Source of the DNA: Corynebacterium durum
Lineage (GTDB): Bacteria; Actinomycetota; Actinomycetes; Mycobacteriales; Mycobacteriaceae
Length of the DNA: 64,000 bases
Reading direction: 5' to 3'
Assembly (NCBI RefSeq): GCF_030408675.1
Contig: NZ_CP047200.1
Coordinates: 1,240,001-1,304,000, forward strand
Made by a program: the position numbers and the translations under genes. The notes beneath the pieces were generated by a model. The model did no database searches and had not been told where the DNA came from. It saw only the letters and a program-made list of their open reading frames with translations. Positions 20,184-33,792 of this stretch are shown here, piece after piece. Each line of letters opens with the position of its first letter. Position 1 is the first letter of the stretch.

Positions 20184-21152
20184 ATGACCAACCCCCAACA
20201 AAAACAACTCATGGCGGCGCTCACCCCAGAAATCCGGGCAAACGTGCTTGTTGAGGCATTGCCATGGCTGCAGCATTTTCGCGACAAAATCGTCGTGGTC
20301 AAATACGGTGGAAACGCCATGGTCGATGATGACCTCAAAGCTGCCTTCGCGGCGGACATGATCTTCCTCCGAACAGTCGGCGCTAAACCTGTGGTGGTGC
20401 ATGGTGGTGGCCCTCAAATCTCGTCCATGCTCGCGCGCGTCGGCTTGGAGGGCGAATTCCTCGGCGGCTTCCGCGTCACTACACCGGAAGTCATGGAAAT
20501 TGTTCGTATGGTGCTGTTTGGAAAAGTCGGCCGTGAACTCGTTGGGCTGATTAATTCTTACGGCCCCTACGCCGTGGGCACCTCCGGCGAAGACGCAGGT
20601 CTGTTCACGGCCACCAAACGCCTTATTGATGTTGATGGCGAACTCACCGATATTGGGCTGGTCGGCGACATTGTGCACGTTGATGCCACCCCGTTGGTTG
20701 ACCTTATTGAGGCCGGGCGTATCCCGGTGGTGTCTACTATCGCGCCGGGTGAGGATGGCGAGGTATACAACATCAACGCTGATACCGCTGCGGCGTCGTT
20801 AGCAGTGGCTCTGGGGGCGGAGCGCCTGCTGATTCTCACCAACGTGGAAGGGTTGTATGCGGACTGGCCGGATAAATCCTCGCTGGTGTCAACAATCAGG
20901 ACGAAGGATTTGGAAGCACTGTTTCCGAAGCTGGACACGGGGATGATTCCGAAGATGGAGGCGTGCCTTCATGCGGTGGAGCATGGTGTGAAGGCGGCGC
21001 ACGTGATTGACGGTAGGGTTGCGCATTCGGTGCTGTTGGAGCTGTTGACCTCTGGTGGCATCGGCACGATGGTGCTTCCCAATAATTATGAGGACGATGA
21101 TTATCCAGAAGGCCCTGCACAAGGCACTGTCTTTTGGGGAGGAGAACAATAG
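20184..21152 (+). CDS. argB: Acetylglutamate kinase
   Basis: ArgB phosphorylates N-acetylglutamate with ATP, usually the arginine-inhibited control step. The 322 residues show the amino-acid-kinase fold: [12 protein letters not shown], then VVHGGGPQI, the [20 protein letters not shown] block, and [18 protein letters not shown]. The N-terminal helix (about 1-25), which makes arginine-sensitive hexamers in this family, is present, so feedback inhibition is expected. It lies 11 bases after argJ, with AGGAG before ATG. Confidence 0.97.
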   Translation: MTNPQQKQLMAALTPEIRANVLVEALPWLQHFRDKIVVVKYGGNAMVDDDLKAAFAADMIFLRTVGAKPVVVHGGGPQISSMLARVGLEGEFLGGFRVTTPEVMEIVRMVLFGKVGRELVGLINSYGPYAVGTSGEDAGLFTATKRLIDVDGELTDIGLVGDIVHVDATPLVDLIEAGRIPVVSTIAPGEDGEVYNINADTAAASLAVALGAERLLILTNVEGLYADWPDKSSLVSTIRTKDLEALFPKLDTGMIPKMEACLHAVEHGVKAAHVIDGRVAHSVLLELLTSGGIGTMVLPNNYEDDDYPEGPAQGTVFWGGEQ

Positions 21153-21154
21153 CC

Positions 21155-23896
<2,742 letters not shown>

Positions 23897-23941
23897 GGTA
23901 ATTACTCGCTACATAATCTACGTAATCTAAGGAGAATTGTT

Positions 23942-25141
23942 ATGACTGATCGCGTTGTACTCGCTTATTCCGGTGGTCTGGACACCTCCGTGGCTATCCC
24001 TTACCTGGCCAAAATGACCGGTGGGGAGGTTGTTGCCGTCTCCCTTGACCTAGGACAAGGTGGCGAAGACATGGAGTCCGTCCGGCAGCGCGCACTGGAT
24101 TGCGGTGCGGTGGAATCCATCGTCGTGGACGCCAAGGATGAGTTCGCGGAAGAATATTGCCTACCCACCATCAAAGCCAACGGCATGTACATGAAGCAGT
24201 ACCCGCTGGTATCCGCTATTTCCCGCCCCCTGATTGTCAAGCACCTTGTGGAGGCGGCGCGTGAACACGGCGGAACACATGTGGCACATGGCTGCACAGG
24301 TAAAGGCAATGACCAGGTGCGCTTCGAGGTAGGCTTTGCCAACACGCACCCAGACCTGAAAATTATCGCCCCCGCGCGCGATTACGCGTGGACCCGCGAC
24401 AAGGCCATCGCCTTTGCGGAGGAAATTGACCTTCCCATTGAACAGTCGAAAAAATCACCGTTTTCCATCGACCAGAACGTGTGGGGACGCGCCGTCGAAA
24501 CAGGTTTCCTTGAAGACCTGTGGAACCCGCCAACAAAAGACCTCTACGCCTACACCGAAGACCCGGCGCTGGGCAACGCGCCCGATGAGGTCATTATCTC
24601 CTTCAAAGGTGGCGCCCCGGTTGCCATTGACGGCCGCCCTGTCACCGTTCTCGAAGCCATCGAAGAACTCAATCGCCGTGGCGGCGCGCAGGGTGTCGGC
24701 CGCCTCGACATGGTGGAAGACCGACTAGTAGGCATTAAATCCCGCGAGGTATACGAAGCCCCCGGTGCCATGGTGCTGATCACCGCACACCAAGCACTCG
24801 AAGACGTCACTATGGAACGCGAACTCGCCCGCTACAAGCGGCTTATCGACGCCCGCTGGTCCGAGGAAGTCTACGACGGACTCTGGTTCGCACCCCTCAA
24901 ACGTTCCCTCGACGCATTCATTAACTCCACCCAGGACAACGTCACCGGTGACATTCGCCTTGTCCTCCACGCTGGGCGCATCACCGTCAACGGTCGTCGC
25001 AGCGATGCCTCACTCTACGACTTCAACCTGGCCACCTACGACACCGGCGACACCTTCGACCAGACTCTGGCCAAGGGATTCGTGGAACTCCATGGCCTGT
25101 CCTCCAAGATTGCCTGCCGCCGCGACCGCGAGGCACAGTAA
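23942..25141 (+). CDS. argG: Argininosuccinate synthase
   Basis: It joins citrulline and aspartate using ATP. The 399 residues start with the PP-loop ATP site [15 protein letters not shown] and carry the citrulline/aspartate-binding blocks [13 protein letters not shown] and [16 protein letters not shown] 45-base gap with AGGAG precedes it; weak AT-rich dyads there (TACATAATCTACGTA) could hold a second ARG box, but I am not sure. Its stop is directly followed by the argH ATG (TAAATG). Confidence 0.97.
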   Translation: MTDRVVLAYSGGLDTSVAIPYLAKMTGGEVVAVSLDLGQGGEDMESVRQRALDCGAVESIVVDAKDEFAEEYCLPTIKANGMYMKQYPLVSAISRPLIVKHLVEAAREHGGTHVAHGCTGKGNDQVRFEVGFANTHPDLKIIAPARDYAWTRDKAIAFAEEIDLPIEQSKKSPFSIDQNVWGRAVETGFLEDLWNPPTKDLYAYTEDPALGNAPDEVIISFKGGAPVAIDGRPVTVLEAIEELNRRGGAQGVGRLDMVEDRLVGIKSREVYEAPGAMVLITAHQALEDVTMERELARYKRLIDARWSEEVYDGLWFAPLKRSLDAFINSTQDNVTGDIRLVLHAGRITVNGRRSDASLYDFNLATYDTGDTFDQTLAKGFVELHGLSSKIACRRDREAQ

Positions 25142-26575
<1,434 letters not shown>

Positions 26576-26590
26576 GACGTCAGGTGGCTG

Positions 26591-28825
26591 CTATTCAGCG
26601 GTCAGCACAAACAACCGGGAATCAAAATCCCGGTTGGGGGTCACATTCTGGGGGACGTCGCCTGAGTTGCGGTCGCTGGTTATCAGACCAATATTGTGCA
26701 GCTCGCTGCCGGAACGTATAACATCGCGACCGTCCACAAGCTCATTACCCGTAATGCGGTAGCGTTTGGTGGTATCCAAACCCACCAAACGTACACGGTC
26801 AAACGGTGCGTTTACTGTGTTGAGTACCCGATACCAGCCCACAATGGCCTTGGTTTTCTGTTTGTTCACCACCATCCAGCACGTGACATTTGAATCAAAA
26901 GGGCTGCGCAGGCGGTAAAATGTTCCAAATTGAATGAGCTCACGATGCTCCTTCATGAATGCAACCTGAGCCTTGACCTCTGCAATCTCCTCATCGGAGA
27001 GTTTGTTCAAATCAAGTTCGTACCCAAACGCGCCGAAAAACGCCACATTCGCCCGAGTATGCAACGGTGTCACCCTATTGACTTGATGGTTCGGCGTTAT
27101 CGACACATGTGCGCCATGGGAGACAATTGGGTAGGCAAAAGAGGATCCCCACTGGATTTTCAGCCGCTCCACCGCATCGGAATCATCACTGGCCCACGCC
27201 TGCGGGGCGTAAAAGAGCATGCCGGCATCAAAACGCGCTCCGCCCGATGCGCACGACTCAAACAAAATATGCGGGAAAGCAGTGGTCAAACGCTCAAGTA
27301 GAGCATAGACACCTAGCATGTGGCGATGTGCCACCTCACCCTGCTGATCTGTGGGCAGCGCCGAGGAAAACACTTCCGTCAAACTGCGGTTCATATCCCA
27401 CTTCACATACGATATCTTCGCAGTGCTAAAAACGTCCGATAACTGGGTAAACACATGGTCCACCACCTCGGCGCGGGAATAATCCAACACTAATTGGAAA
27501 CGCCCGACGGACCTGCGACGATTAGGCGTTTGAATCACCCAGTCCGGATGGGTGCGAAAAAGATTCGAATCCTCATTCACCATTTCCGGCTCTACCCACA
27601 GTCCAAAATCAATGCCGAGATCATTCACTTTCTCCGACAACCCCGCAATACCGTCAGGTAATAAATCAGTGTTCGGCGTCCAATCGCCGAGGCCCGCGCG
27701 TTCGCCGCGCCGTGCGCCAAACCAGCCATCGTCGAGCACAAATAGTTCCGCGCCGACGCCCTGCGCCGTGCGTGCAATATCAATGAGGGTGTCTTCGGTG
27801 AAATCAAAATAGGTGGCTTCCCAGTTATTGGTCACAATGGGACGCGGTCGGTCGCGCCACTGGCCGCGCATCAGGCGTTCACGGAACAAAGAATGCAGTG
27901 TTGCGCTGAGATCATTGAGGCCCTCTGTGGTATAGGCAAACACCACCTCTGGGGTTTGAAAGCTGCTTCCTGGGCGGAGTTTCCAGCGAAAACCTTGTGG
28001 ATGGATTCCCACCAGCAGGCGAGTGGTGTCAAACGTATCCACCTCAGCCTGGATGAGGAAATTTCCGCTGTAGACAAAGGCGCAACCTATGGCTTCACCC
28101 TGAAGATCGTCTGTTCCTGGGCGGGCGAGAATAACAAAAGGATTCTGCTGTGCTGAAGAATTCCCACGGATTGACCCGATTGAGGTAATTCCCTGTTCCA
28201 ATGTGCGGGTTTTCAGATGACGTTCACGCCCCCACGCTCCGGAAAACTGCCACCACTCGTACTTAGAGTCGGGAAGATCAAGGCAGGCGCTCATCGCTTG
28301 ATCAAGAAAGACCTCAGCGTGGCCATCATTGATAAAACGCGCCGTACGCGTCAGCACTGGACGAGAGGAAAACAGTGTGTAACTCAGCTCAATCCGAACC
28401 GTGGTCAGCGGATCCACCAGCACAATGATGAGTGTTTCCGCCTCGGAATCATCCTCAACATACGTTGCCGGGAGACCATCAAGGCGGGATTTGCCAGCCT
28501 CAATGCGATGCGACTCATACTGGAATGTAGTGACTGTACTGCCGTCGGGTTGCGACATCACCACTGCAGGCTGACGATAATCACTGCCGCCATACTGCCC
28601 GTACTCCTGCTTCACATGTTCCAGCGAAAACACTGGGTTGTCATAGAACGGACATGCTGATGTTGGCCGTGCCGCAAATTCCAGCAGGTAGGAATAATCA
28701 ACGTCAAGGGGGACAGCCGGACCTACATACAGTTGCCCCAGATAACCATTGGGCAAGATCTGCATGATGTAGCTCAGGGAATCGTTGCGGAGATGGAACA
28801 GGGTGTCTGTGACGTGGATAGTCAT
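26591..28825 (-). CDS. Alpha-galactosidase, glycoside hydrolase family 36
   Basis: It removes terminal alpha-galactose from melibiose or raffinose-type sugars. From ATG at 28825 (MTIHVTDTLFHLRND), with GGAG just before it, the protein has 744 residues, the usual GH36 length; a longer frame reaching 29101 reads through non-coding upstream DNA. It has an N-terminal beta domain, then a catalytic barrel: FVLDDGWFGARR, LGIDFGLWVEPEMVN, the nucleophile in YVKWDMNR, and the acid in FESCASGGARFD...WASDDSDAVER. No signal peptide, so it is cytoplasmic and needs a transporter for its substrate. It lies close to the galM-galK genes but on the other strand. Confidence 0.93.
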   Translation of the reverse strand: MTIHVTDTLFHLRNDSLSYIMQILPNGYLGQLYVGPAVPLDVDYSYLLEFAARPTSACPFYDNPVFSLEHVKQEYGQYGGSDYRQPAVVMSQPDGSTVTTFQYESHRIEAGKSRLDGLPATYVEDDSEAETLIIVLVDPLTTVRIELSYTLFSSRPVLTRTARFINDGHAEVFLDQAMSACLDLPDSKYEWWQFSGAWGRERHLKTRTLEQGITSIGSIRGNSSAQQNPFVILARPGTDDLQGEAIGCAFVYSGNFLIQAEVDTFDTTRLLVGIHPQGFRWKLRPGSSFQTPEVVFAYTTEGLNDLSATLHSLFRERLMRGQWRDRPRPIVTNNWEATYFDFTEDTLIDIARTAQGVGAELFVLDDGWFGARRGERAGLGDWTPNTDLLPDGIAGLSEKVNDLGIDFGLWVEPEMVNEDSNLFRTHPDWVIQTPNRRRSVGRFQLVLDYSRAEVVDHVFTQLSDVFSTAKISYVKWDMNRSLTEVFSSALPTDQQGEVAHRHMLGVYALLERLTTAFPHILFESCASGGARFDAGMLFYAPQAWASDDSDAVERLKIQWGSSFAYPIVSHGAHVSITPNHQVNRVTPLHTRANVAFFGAFGYELDLNKLSDEEIAEVKAQVAFMKEHRELIQFGTFYRLRSPFDSNVTCWMVVNKQKTKAIVGWYRVLNTVNAPFDRVRLVGLDTTKRYRITGNELVDGRDVIRSGSELHNIGLITSDRNSGDVPQNVTPNRDFDSRLFVLTAE
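26613..26635 (+). terminator. Possible terminator for the arg operon inside the end of the alpha-galactosidase gene
   Basis: AACCGGGA (26613-26620) and TCCCGGTT (26628-26635) form a perfect 8-base stem with a 7-base A-rich loop, 37 bases after the argH stop. It encodes part of the C-terminus of the opposite gene and has no T-run, so it may be coincidental. Confidence 0.3.
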
Positions 28826-28903
28826 ACGGCTCCGGTGCTGATCAAGCGGGTAGGAAAGTAAACAGAGCGAGGAATGATCGTCTCTATCACTACTTTTTAC
28901 TAG

Positions 28904-28916
28904 TTTTGTCACAAAA
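28904..28916 (-). promoter_or_regulatory. Palindromic operator candidate upstream of alpha-galactosidase
   Basis: TTTTGT-C-ACAAAA is a perfect 13-base palindrome, 79 bases before the start. On the minus strand TTGTGA overlaps it and could act as a -35, with TAGTGA as -10 about 16 bases on. A repressor bound here would cover the promoter; no regulator gene lies nearby. Confidence 0.45.
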
Positions 28917-28934
28917 GTTTTGTAGGACGCTGTA

Positions 28935-28960
28935 GGGCGGGCGCGTCGCGACGCCCGCCC
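28935..28960. repeat. GC-rich inverted repeat between alpha-galactosidase and the Trm112-like gene
   Basis: GGGCGGGCG (28935-28943) and CGCCCGCCC (28952-28960) are perfectly complementary, with an 8-base spacer that is itself nearly palindromic (CGTCGCGA). It has no T-run on either strand, so it is not an ordinary terminator. It lies between two divergent genes. Confidence 0.6.
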
Positions 28961-29051
28961 ACGTACTGTTTCCCGTGCAGTACACCGTCTCACAGACAAC
29001 TGCGGTGTCAATGTGGGAAGAGGCAACTCACCCGGGTAAAATGCGGAACTT

Positions 29052-29255
29052 ATGAGTATCGATCCCACGTTGTTGGAAGTGTTGGCGTGCCCGCAAGACA
29101 AGGGGCCGTTGGAGTATCTTTCGGAGGAGCAGGTGCTCTATAACCCCCGCCTGGGAGTCGCATATCGCATTGACAACGGAATTCCCGTGATGCTGATTGA
29201 TGAGGCGATGCCTTGGCCTGCAGAACACGCCACCCAGACTGAACGTGACGATTGA
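29052..29255 (+). CDS. Trm112-like small protein (UPF0434 family)
   Basis: This 67-residue protein reads [20 protein letters not shown] and then a beta-rich [19 protein letters not shown], the layout of Trm112/YcaR. Eukaryotic and archaeal Trm112 activates methyltransferases; the bacterial role is poorly known. Only one Cys of the usual CPxC zinc motif is present (CPQD), so it probably binds no zinc there. It lies 8 bases upstream of tyrS and is likely co-transcribed. The acidic C-terminus is not conserved. Confidence 0.85.
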   Translation: MSIDPTLLEVLACPQDKGPLEYLSEEQVLYNPRLGVAYRIDNGIPVMLIDEAMPWPAEHATQTERDD

Positions 29256-29263
29256 GAAACACC

Positions 29264-30529
29264 ATGACGAACAACATTATTGATGAGCTGCAATGGCGCG
29301 GATTGATTAACCAGTCCACCGATCTTGAACAGTTGCGCGAGGCGTGCGAACAACCCATTACCTTGTACTGTGGGTTCGACCCGACCGGCCCGTCTCTGCA
29401 TGCCGGGCACCTGGTGCCGCTTCTGATGCTGCGTCGTTTCCAGCAAGCTGGGCATAACCCCATTGTGCTTGCAGGTGGCGCCACCGGCATGATCGGTGAC
29501 CCCCGCGATGTTGGTGAACGCGCTATGTTGGCGGATGATCAAGTGGCGGAATGGGCCGATCGCATCATTAACCAGCTCTCGCGATTTGTTGATTTTGATG
29601 GCGAGCATGCCGCCCGCCTCGTGAACAATAACGACTGGACGAAGAACCTGTCGGTGACGCAGTTTTTGCGCGACGTCGGTAAGCACTTTTCGCTGAATAC
29701 CATGCTCGCTCGCGACACGGTTAAGCGCCGCTTGGATAATGACGGCATCTCCTACACTGAGTTTTCCTACATGTTGCTTCAGGCCAACGACTACGTTCAG
29801 TTGCACAACACCTACGGCTGTTCGCTGCAGATCGGCGGCGGTGACCAGTGGGGAAACATTGTTTCTGGTGTAGATCTGAACCGTCGCATTAATGGCGCAA
29901 CGGTGCACGCCCTGACGGTCCCGCTGGTTACCGATGCCGACGGCAATAAATTTGGCAAGTCTACGGGTGGAGGCAAGTTGTGGCTCGACCCGGAGATGAC
30001 TAGTCCATACGCCTGGTACCAGTACTTCATCAATGCTGCTGATGCTGATGTTATCCGCTATCTGCGGTGGTTCACCTTCCTCACGCAAGAGGAGCTGGCG
30101 GAGCTGCAACAGGCCGTTGATGAGCGTCCCCATACCCGTGAGGCTCAACGGAGGCTCGCCCAGGAAATGACCAACCTTGTGCATGGCAAGGACGCGACTC
30201 ACGCTGTGGAACTCGCAGCTCAGGCTCTTTTTGGGCGCGCGGAACTTACTGAATTGGACGAGGGGACCTTGGCTGGCGCATTGTCGGAAACGACGATCGC
30301 TGAGATCGGTGCCGACGACCCACGCACGATCGTCGATCTTCTCGTTGCCACTGGGTTGGTGGACTCCAAAAAAGCTGCGCGTCGAGCCGTCAACGAAGGT
30401 GGCGCGTATGTGAATAATCAGCGCATCACCAGTGACGAATGGCAGCCCACCAATGAAAATCTGCTGCACGGCCGCTGGTTAGTGCTCCGCCGCGGCAAGA
30501 AAAACTTCGCCGGCGTGCGGGTTGCGTAA
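29264..30529 (+). CDS. tyrS: Tyrosyl-tRNA synthetase
   Basis: This class I synthetase charges tRNA-Tyr. Start ATG 29264 ([17 protein letters not shown]); a TTG at 29252 would add four residues and is less likely. 421 residues. The Rossmann core carries [14 protein letters not shown] (HIGH-like), the Tyr-binding [12 protein letters not shown] and GGGDQWGN, and the KMSKS-like KFGKSTGG. The C-terminus is an S4-like RNA-binding domain ([20 protein letters not shown]). A terminator hairpin follows the stop. Confidence 0.97.
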   Translation: MTNNIIDELQWRGLINQSTDLEQLREACEQPITLYCGFDPTGPSLHAGHLVPLLMLRRFQQAGHNPIVLAGGATGMIGDPRDVGERAMLADDQVAEWADRIINQLSRFVDFDGEHAARLVNNNDWTKNLSVTQFLRDVGKHFSLNTMLARDTVKRRLDNDGISYTEFSYMLLQANDYVQLHNTYGCSLQIGGGDQWGNIVSGVDLNRRINGATVHALTVPLVTDADGNKFGKSTGGGKLWLDPEMTSPYAWYQYFINAADADVIRYLRWFTFLTQEELAELQQAVDERPHTREAQRRLAQEMTNLVHGKDATHAVELAAQALFGRAELTELDEGTLAGALSETTIAEIGADDPRTIVDLLVATGLVDSKKAARRAVNEGGAYVNNQRITSDEWQPTNENLLHGRWLVLRRGKKNFAGVRVA

Positions 30530-30546
30530 CTGTCACTCGCTTATCG

Positions 30547-30576
30547 ACGCCCCGTCTTCCGGATGGGGCGTTCTTT
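30547..30576 (+). terminator. Terminator after tyrS
   Basis: ACGCCCC (30547-30553) pairs with GGGGCGT (30565-30571), loop 11, followed by TCTTT. It lies 18 bases after the tyrS stop. Confidence 0.75.
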
Positions 30577-30691
30577 ACGTCCACAGGTGGGTGCCCCTGG
30601 CATGGGGCATTGGTTACCCCATAAAGACGTAACAAAGTGTAGACACATGGCTACCTGAGTTAGGGGGACCGATCGGGGGAGGCTCGGACCT

Positions 30692-30720
30692 AAATAGTGA
30701 ACTATCTAACGTAACTATTT
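30692..30720 (+). promoter_or_regulatory. Inverted repeats upstream of galM (operator candidate)
   Basis: AAATAGT (30692-30698) and ACTATTT (30714-30720) form a 7-base inverted repeat with a 15-base spacer. Inside it, ATAGT-ga-ACTAT (30694-30705) is a second perfect dyad sharing the left arm, so one left arm faces two right arms. It lies about 108 bases before galM, where the galactose operon promoter should be. I could not settle the promoter hexamers. The sites suggest regulation by an unseen repressor. Confidence 0.45.
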
Positions 30721-30827
30721 TGTAAAACTCTATTGTGACGGGGGTACAGGGTAGTACTCTGAACCTTGAGTTTCATGTCTTACGTGATTCAATCTTCAGT
30801 GCATCATCTGCACAGAAAGGAGCTCAC

Positions 30828-31787
30828 ATGAGTTCCCCGGCAACTATTGACCTCGCCGAGTACCCTTATGTGCGTCTGGCTAGCGGCGAATACTCAGTAG
30901 AAGTATCCACGTATGGTGGTGGACTGCGGGTGTGTGAATATGGGGGAAAGCCGCTTATAGAAAGCTACCCCCGGGGGCATGTACCACCATTAAGTTCCAA
31001 TGCCATTTTGGCACCATGGACAAACCGAACAGAAGACGGTGCCTTTGATTTTGCCGGGCAGTCGCATCAGTTGGACATTAATGAGCCTGCACGCACTAAC
31101 GCTATTCACGGCTTTGTGCGATCCGAGCGCTGGAGTATTCGTGAATCTACAGATGACCACGCCGTCCTTGAATGTGCCATCACGCCACGTAACGGATGGC
31201 CATGGAAACTGACACTCACGGTTGATTACCTTCTCACTCCACAGGGGCTTTGTGTCACCTACGAAGTCACTAACGTAGGTGATGATGCTGCCCCCTTTGC
31301 CTTGGGCGTGCACACATATCCAACTCTTTTCGGCGCACCTGTCGATGACTGTGTTGTCAGCGTTCCTGTTGATATGAAACTAGAACTTGATCCCACCCGG
31401 CTACTTCCAACGGGAGAGGAGACAAAGTTGGCAACCATCCCCGTGTTGGCAGACCTTCCAGAAGGTTTGGCTCTGGCCGGAGTGTTGCTGGATGACTGTT
31501 TCCACGCCCCTGACAAGGGAGACGATGATCGCGTTACTGTGCTGAGGCATCATGATGAGGGCGTCGAGAAACGTCGGGTGGTGATGTCCACGAGCGCTAA
31601 CCTGCCGTGGTTCCAAATCTTCACTGCAGATCCTGCGGCTGGCCATGGGTATCCGGGCCGAGGACGTGCGTTGGCTGTTGAGCCGATGAGCGCTCCGCCG
31701 AATGCGCTGCGGTCAGGGCGGGATGTGGTGGTTCTCCAGCCTGGAGAAAAAACTCAATTCCACTGGGGGATCAAGATTGAGGAGTGA
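30828..31787 (+). CDS. galM: Aldose 1-epimerase (galactose mutarotase)
   Basis: GalM interconverts beta- and alpha-D-galactose so that GalK can use it. Start ATG 30828 follows AAAGGAG at 30816-30822; a GTG-started extension to 30735 runs through the promoter region and is rejected. 319 residues. Family features are NAILAPWTNRTEDGAF, the catalytic His in FALGVHTYPT, and the catalytic Glu in LAVEPMSAPPNALRSG. It is the first gene of galM-symporter-small protein-galT-galK, a clear galactose operon. Confidence 0.88.
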   Translation: MSSPATIDLAEYPYVRLASGEYSVEVSTYGGGLRVCEYGGKPLIESYPRGHVPPLSSNAILAPWTNRTEDGAFDFAGQSHQLDINEPARTNAIHGFVRSERWSIRESTDDHAVLECAITPRNGWPWKLTLTVDYLLTPQGLCVTYEVTNVGDDAAPFALGVHTYPTLFGAPVDDCVVSVPVDMKLELDPTRLLPTGEETKLATIPVLADLPEGLALAGVLLDDCFHAPDKGDDDRVTVLRHHDEGVEKRRVVMSTSANLPWFQIFTADPAAGHGYPGRGRALAVEPMSAPPNALRSGRDVVVLQPGEKTQFHWGIKIEE

Positions 31788-31848
31788 CATGTAACCGATA
31801 CTTGGGTTAACAACTTTTCACATTTTTCGATCGTTAAGGATTTTTCAC

Positions 31849-33501
31849 ATGAATGCCGCGGATACAGTCCTTAGGCTTAATGCAAGCTGGGTGGATTACA
31901 GCCTGGTTGCCCTTTACTTTGTGTTCGTTCTTGGTATTGGCTGGGCTGCAAAGTCTAAAGTGTCCAGCTCAATCGACTTCTTCCTCTCGGGCAGGGGACT
32001 ACCCGCCTGGGTCACAGGTCTTGCCTTTATTTCGGCAAACTTGGGTGCTGTTGAAATTGTTGGTCACTCAGCAAACGGTGTCCAATATGGTTTCCAAACA
32101 ATGCACTACTTCTGGATCGGTGCTGTACCCGCAATGGTCTTCCTGGGCATTGTGATGATGCCGTTCTACTACGGATCCAAAGTTCGTTCAGTTCCAGAAT
32201 TCATGCTTCGCCGCTTTGGTTCGGCAGCTCACTTGGTGAATGCACTATCATTCGCCATTGCCCAGCTGCTCATTGCTGGAGTGAACCTCCTGCTTCTTGC
32301 CAAGGTTGTGAATTCACTGCTGGGCTGGCCAATGTGGCTGACGCTGCTTATCGCGGCAATCATTGTGCTGTCGTACATTACACTGGGTGGACTCTCCGCA
32401 GCTATCTACAATGAGGTTCTGCAGTTCTTCGTGATTGTGGCTGGCCTTTTGCCGTTGACCATTATTGGTCTGAACCGCGTTGGCGGCTGGAGTGGCTTGA
32501 AAGAGCGCGTAGCTACTGAGTCGCACTTCCACACGTGGCCTGGCACCGACATTTCTGGTTTTGCTAACCCAGCATGGTCTGTCATTGGCATTGTGTTTGG
32601 CCTGGGCTTCGTGCTGTCCTTCGGTTACTGGACCACTAACTTCGTGGAAGTTCAGCGTTCCATGGCAGCTGAATCAATGTCGGCCGCGCGTCGTACGCCC
32701 ATCATCGGCGCATTCCCCAAGATGTTTATTCCGTTCATTGTGGTTATTCCGGGCATGGTTGCTGGAACACTGGTTACCCCGATTATGGATGGCAGTGCAC
32801 AGCCGAACGACGCTGTTTTGTACTTGATGCGCGACCTCCTACCTAACGGTCTTTTGGGTATCGCCATTGCTGGTCTTCTAGCCGCATTCATGGCTGGTAT
32901 GGCTGCAAACATTTCGTCCTTCAACACGGTGATGAGTTACGACATTTGGCAAACCTACATAGTCAAGGATCGTGACGACGATTACTACCTCAAGTTCGGT
33001 CGTATTGCCACCGTCATTGCTACATTCATCGCCGTATTCACCGCCATTATTGCCGCAAACTTTGGCAACGTGATGGATTACCTCCAGACACTATTTGGCT
33101 TCTTTAACGCGCCCCTGTTTGCAACATTTATCCTCGGCATGTTCTGGAAGCGCATGACTCCTACCGCAGGTTGGGTTGGTCTTGTGTCAGGTACGGCTGC
33201 GGCAATTGTCTTCTGGGCGTTGTCGCTAGGCGCTGATCCTGTGGTCAGCCTTCCGGGTCAGGGTGTTGCATTCCTTGCTGCGTCAATCGCCTTTGTCACC
33301 GATATTGTGGTCTCGCTGGTTGTCAGTACGTTCACTACGCCGAAGCCAGATGCAGAACTGGTCGGTTTTGTACACTCTGTGACACCGAAAGAACAACTGG
33401 TTGATGCACACGAAACCACATTGCCGTGGTACCGCCGTACAGTTCCCTTGGGCATCCTATGTCTTGCCATGGTGATCGCTCTCAATCTGATCTTCTTCTA
33501 A
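31849..33501 (+). CDS. Sodium:solute symporter (SSS family), probable galactose transporter
   Basis: This 550-residue, very hydrophobic protein has about 13-14 membrane segments. SSS features are FFLSGRGLPAWVTGLAFISANLGAVEIVG in the first segments (split here only for description), the GGLSAAIYNEVLQFFVI block, and AGLLAAFMAGMAANISSFNTV, which matches the Na+-site region of vSGLT-type carriers. Its position between galM and galT makes galactose, or a galactoside, the likely substrate; this is inferred from neighbours. It starts 61 bases after galM and is followed after 9 bases by a small membrane protein. Confidence 0.88.
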   Translation: MNAADTVLRLNASWVDYSLVALYFVFVLGIGWAAKSKVSSSIDFFLSGRGLPAWVTGLAFISANLGAVEIVGHSANGVQYGFQTMHYFWIGAVPAMVFLGIVMMPFYYGSKVRSVPEFMLRRFGSAAHLVNALSFAIAQLLIAGVNLLLLAKVVNSLLGWPMWLTLLIAAIIVLSYITLGGLSAAIYNEVLQFFVIVAGLLPLTIIGLNRVGGWSGLKERVATESHFHTWPGTDISGFANPAWSVIGIVFGLGFVLSFGYWTTNFVEVQRSMAAESMSAARRTPIIGAFPKMFIPFIVVIPGMVAGTLVTPIMDGSAQPNDAVLYLMRDLLPNGLLGIAIAGLLAAFMAGMAANISSFNTVMSYDIWQTYIVKDRDDDYYLKFGRIATVIATFIAVFTAIIAANFGNVMDYLQTLFGFFNAPLFATFILGMFWKRMTPTAGWVGLVSGTAAAIVFWALSLGADPVVSLPGQGVAFLAASIAFVTDIVVSLVVSTFTTPKPDAELVGFVHSVTPKEQLVDAHETTLPWYRRTVPLGILCLAMVIALNLIFF

Positions 33502-33510
33502 GGAAAAATC

Positions 33511-33792
33511 ATGTCGCAGAATACGCAAAACACGTCGAAGCGCCGTAGCGCTGGTACGTTTGATATCCGCAACATCATTGCCTTGCTTCTTGGTATCTAT
33601 GGCATTGTGCTGGTCCTGTGTAGTTTCTTCTTGGATCCTGGTGTTGACCCCGATACTGGTGGCCTCAAGGACTCCGCTGATAATCTGTGGACAGGTATCG
33701 GCCTTGTGGCTGTTGCTGCGTTCTTCTTCATCTGGGCGTGGCTAAATCCGATTGTGGTCCAAACTCCTACCGAAGAGACTGAGGTCAAGTAA
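33511..33792 (+). CDS. Small two-span membrane protein next to the SSS symporter
   Basis: I do not recognise a named family. The 93 residues comprise a polar basic N-terminus (1-20), a first membrane segment (about 24-43; IIALLLGIYGIVLVLCSFFL), a short loop with DPGVDPDTGG, a second segment (about 60-80; WTGIGLVAVAAFFFIWAWL), and an acidic tail. It lies between symporter and galT, 9 bases after the former and directly before the ATG of the latter (TAAATG), so it is almost surely translated with them. Small partners of SSS carriers exist (YhdT with PanF), so an accessory role is plausible but unproven. Confidence 0.8.
   Translation: MSQNTQNTSKRRSAGTFDIRNIIALLLGIYGIVLVLCSFFLDPGVDPDTGGLKDSADNLWTGIGLVAVAAFFFIWAWLNPIVVQTPTEETEVK

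Noticed and set aside
29138-30469. 443-codon open frame on the minus strand across tyrS
   Set aside because: It lies wholly antisense to tyrS, whose motifs and ribosome-site context are clear. The sequence is unlike any protein family I know and the frame is open because of codon bias.
30733-30748. GlxR (cAMP regulator) site before galM
   Set aside because: TGTGA is present at 30734-30738 but the right half (expected TCACA) is TACAG, so the palindrome fails.
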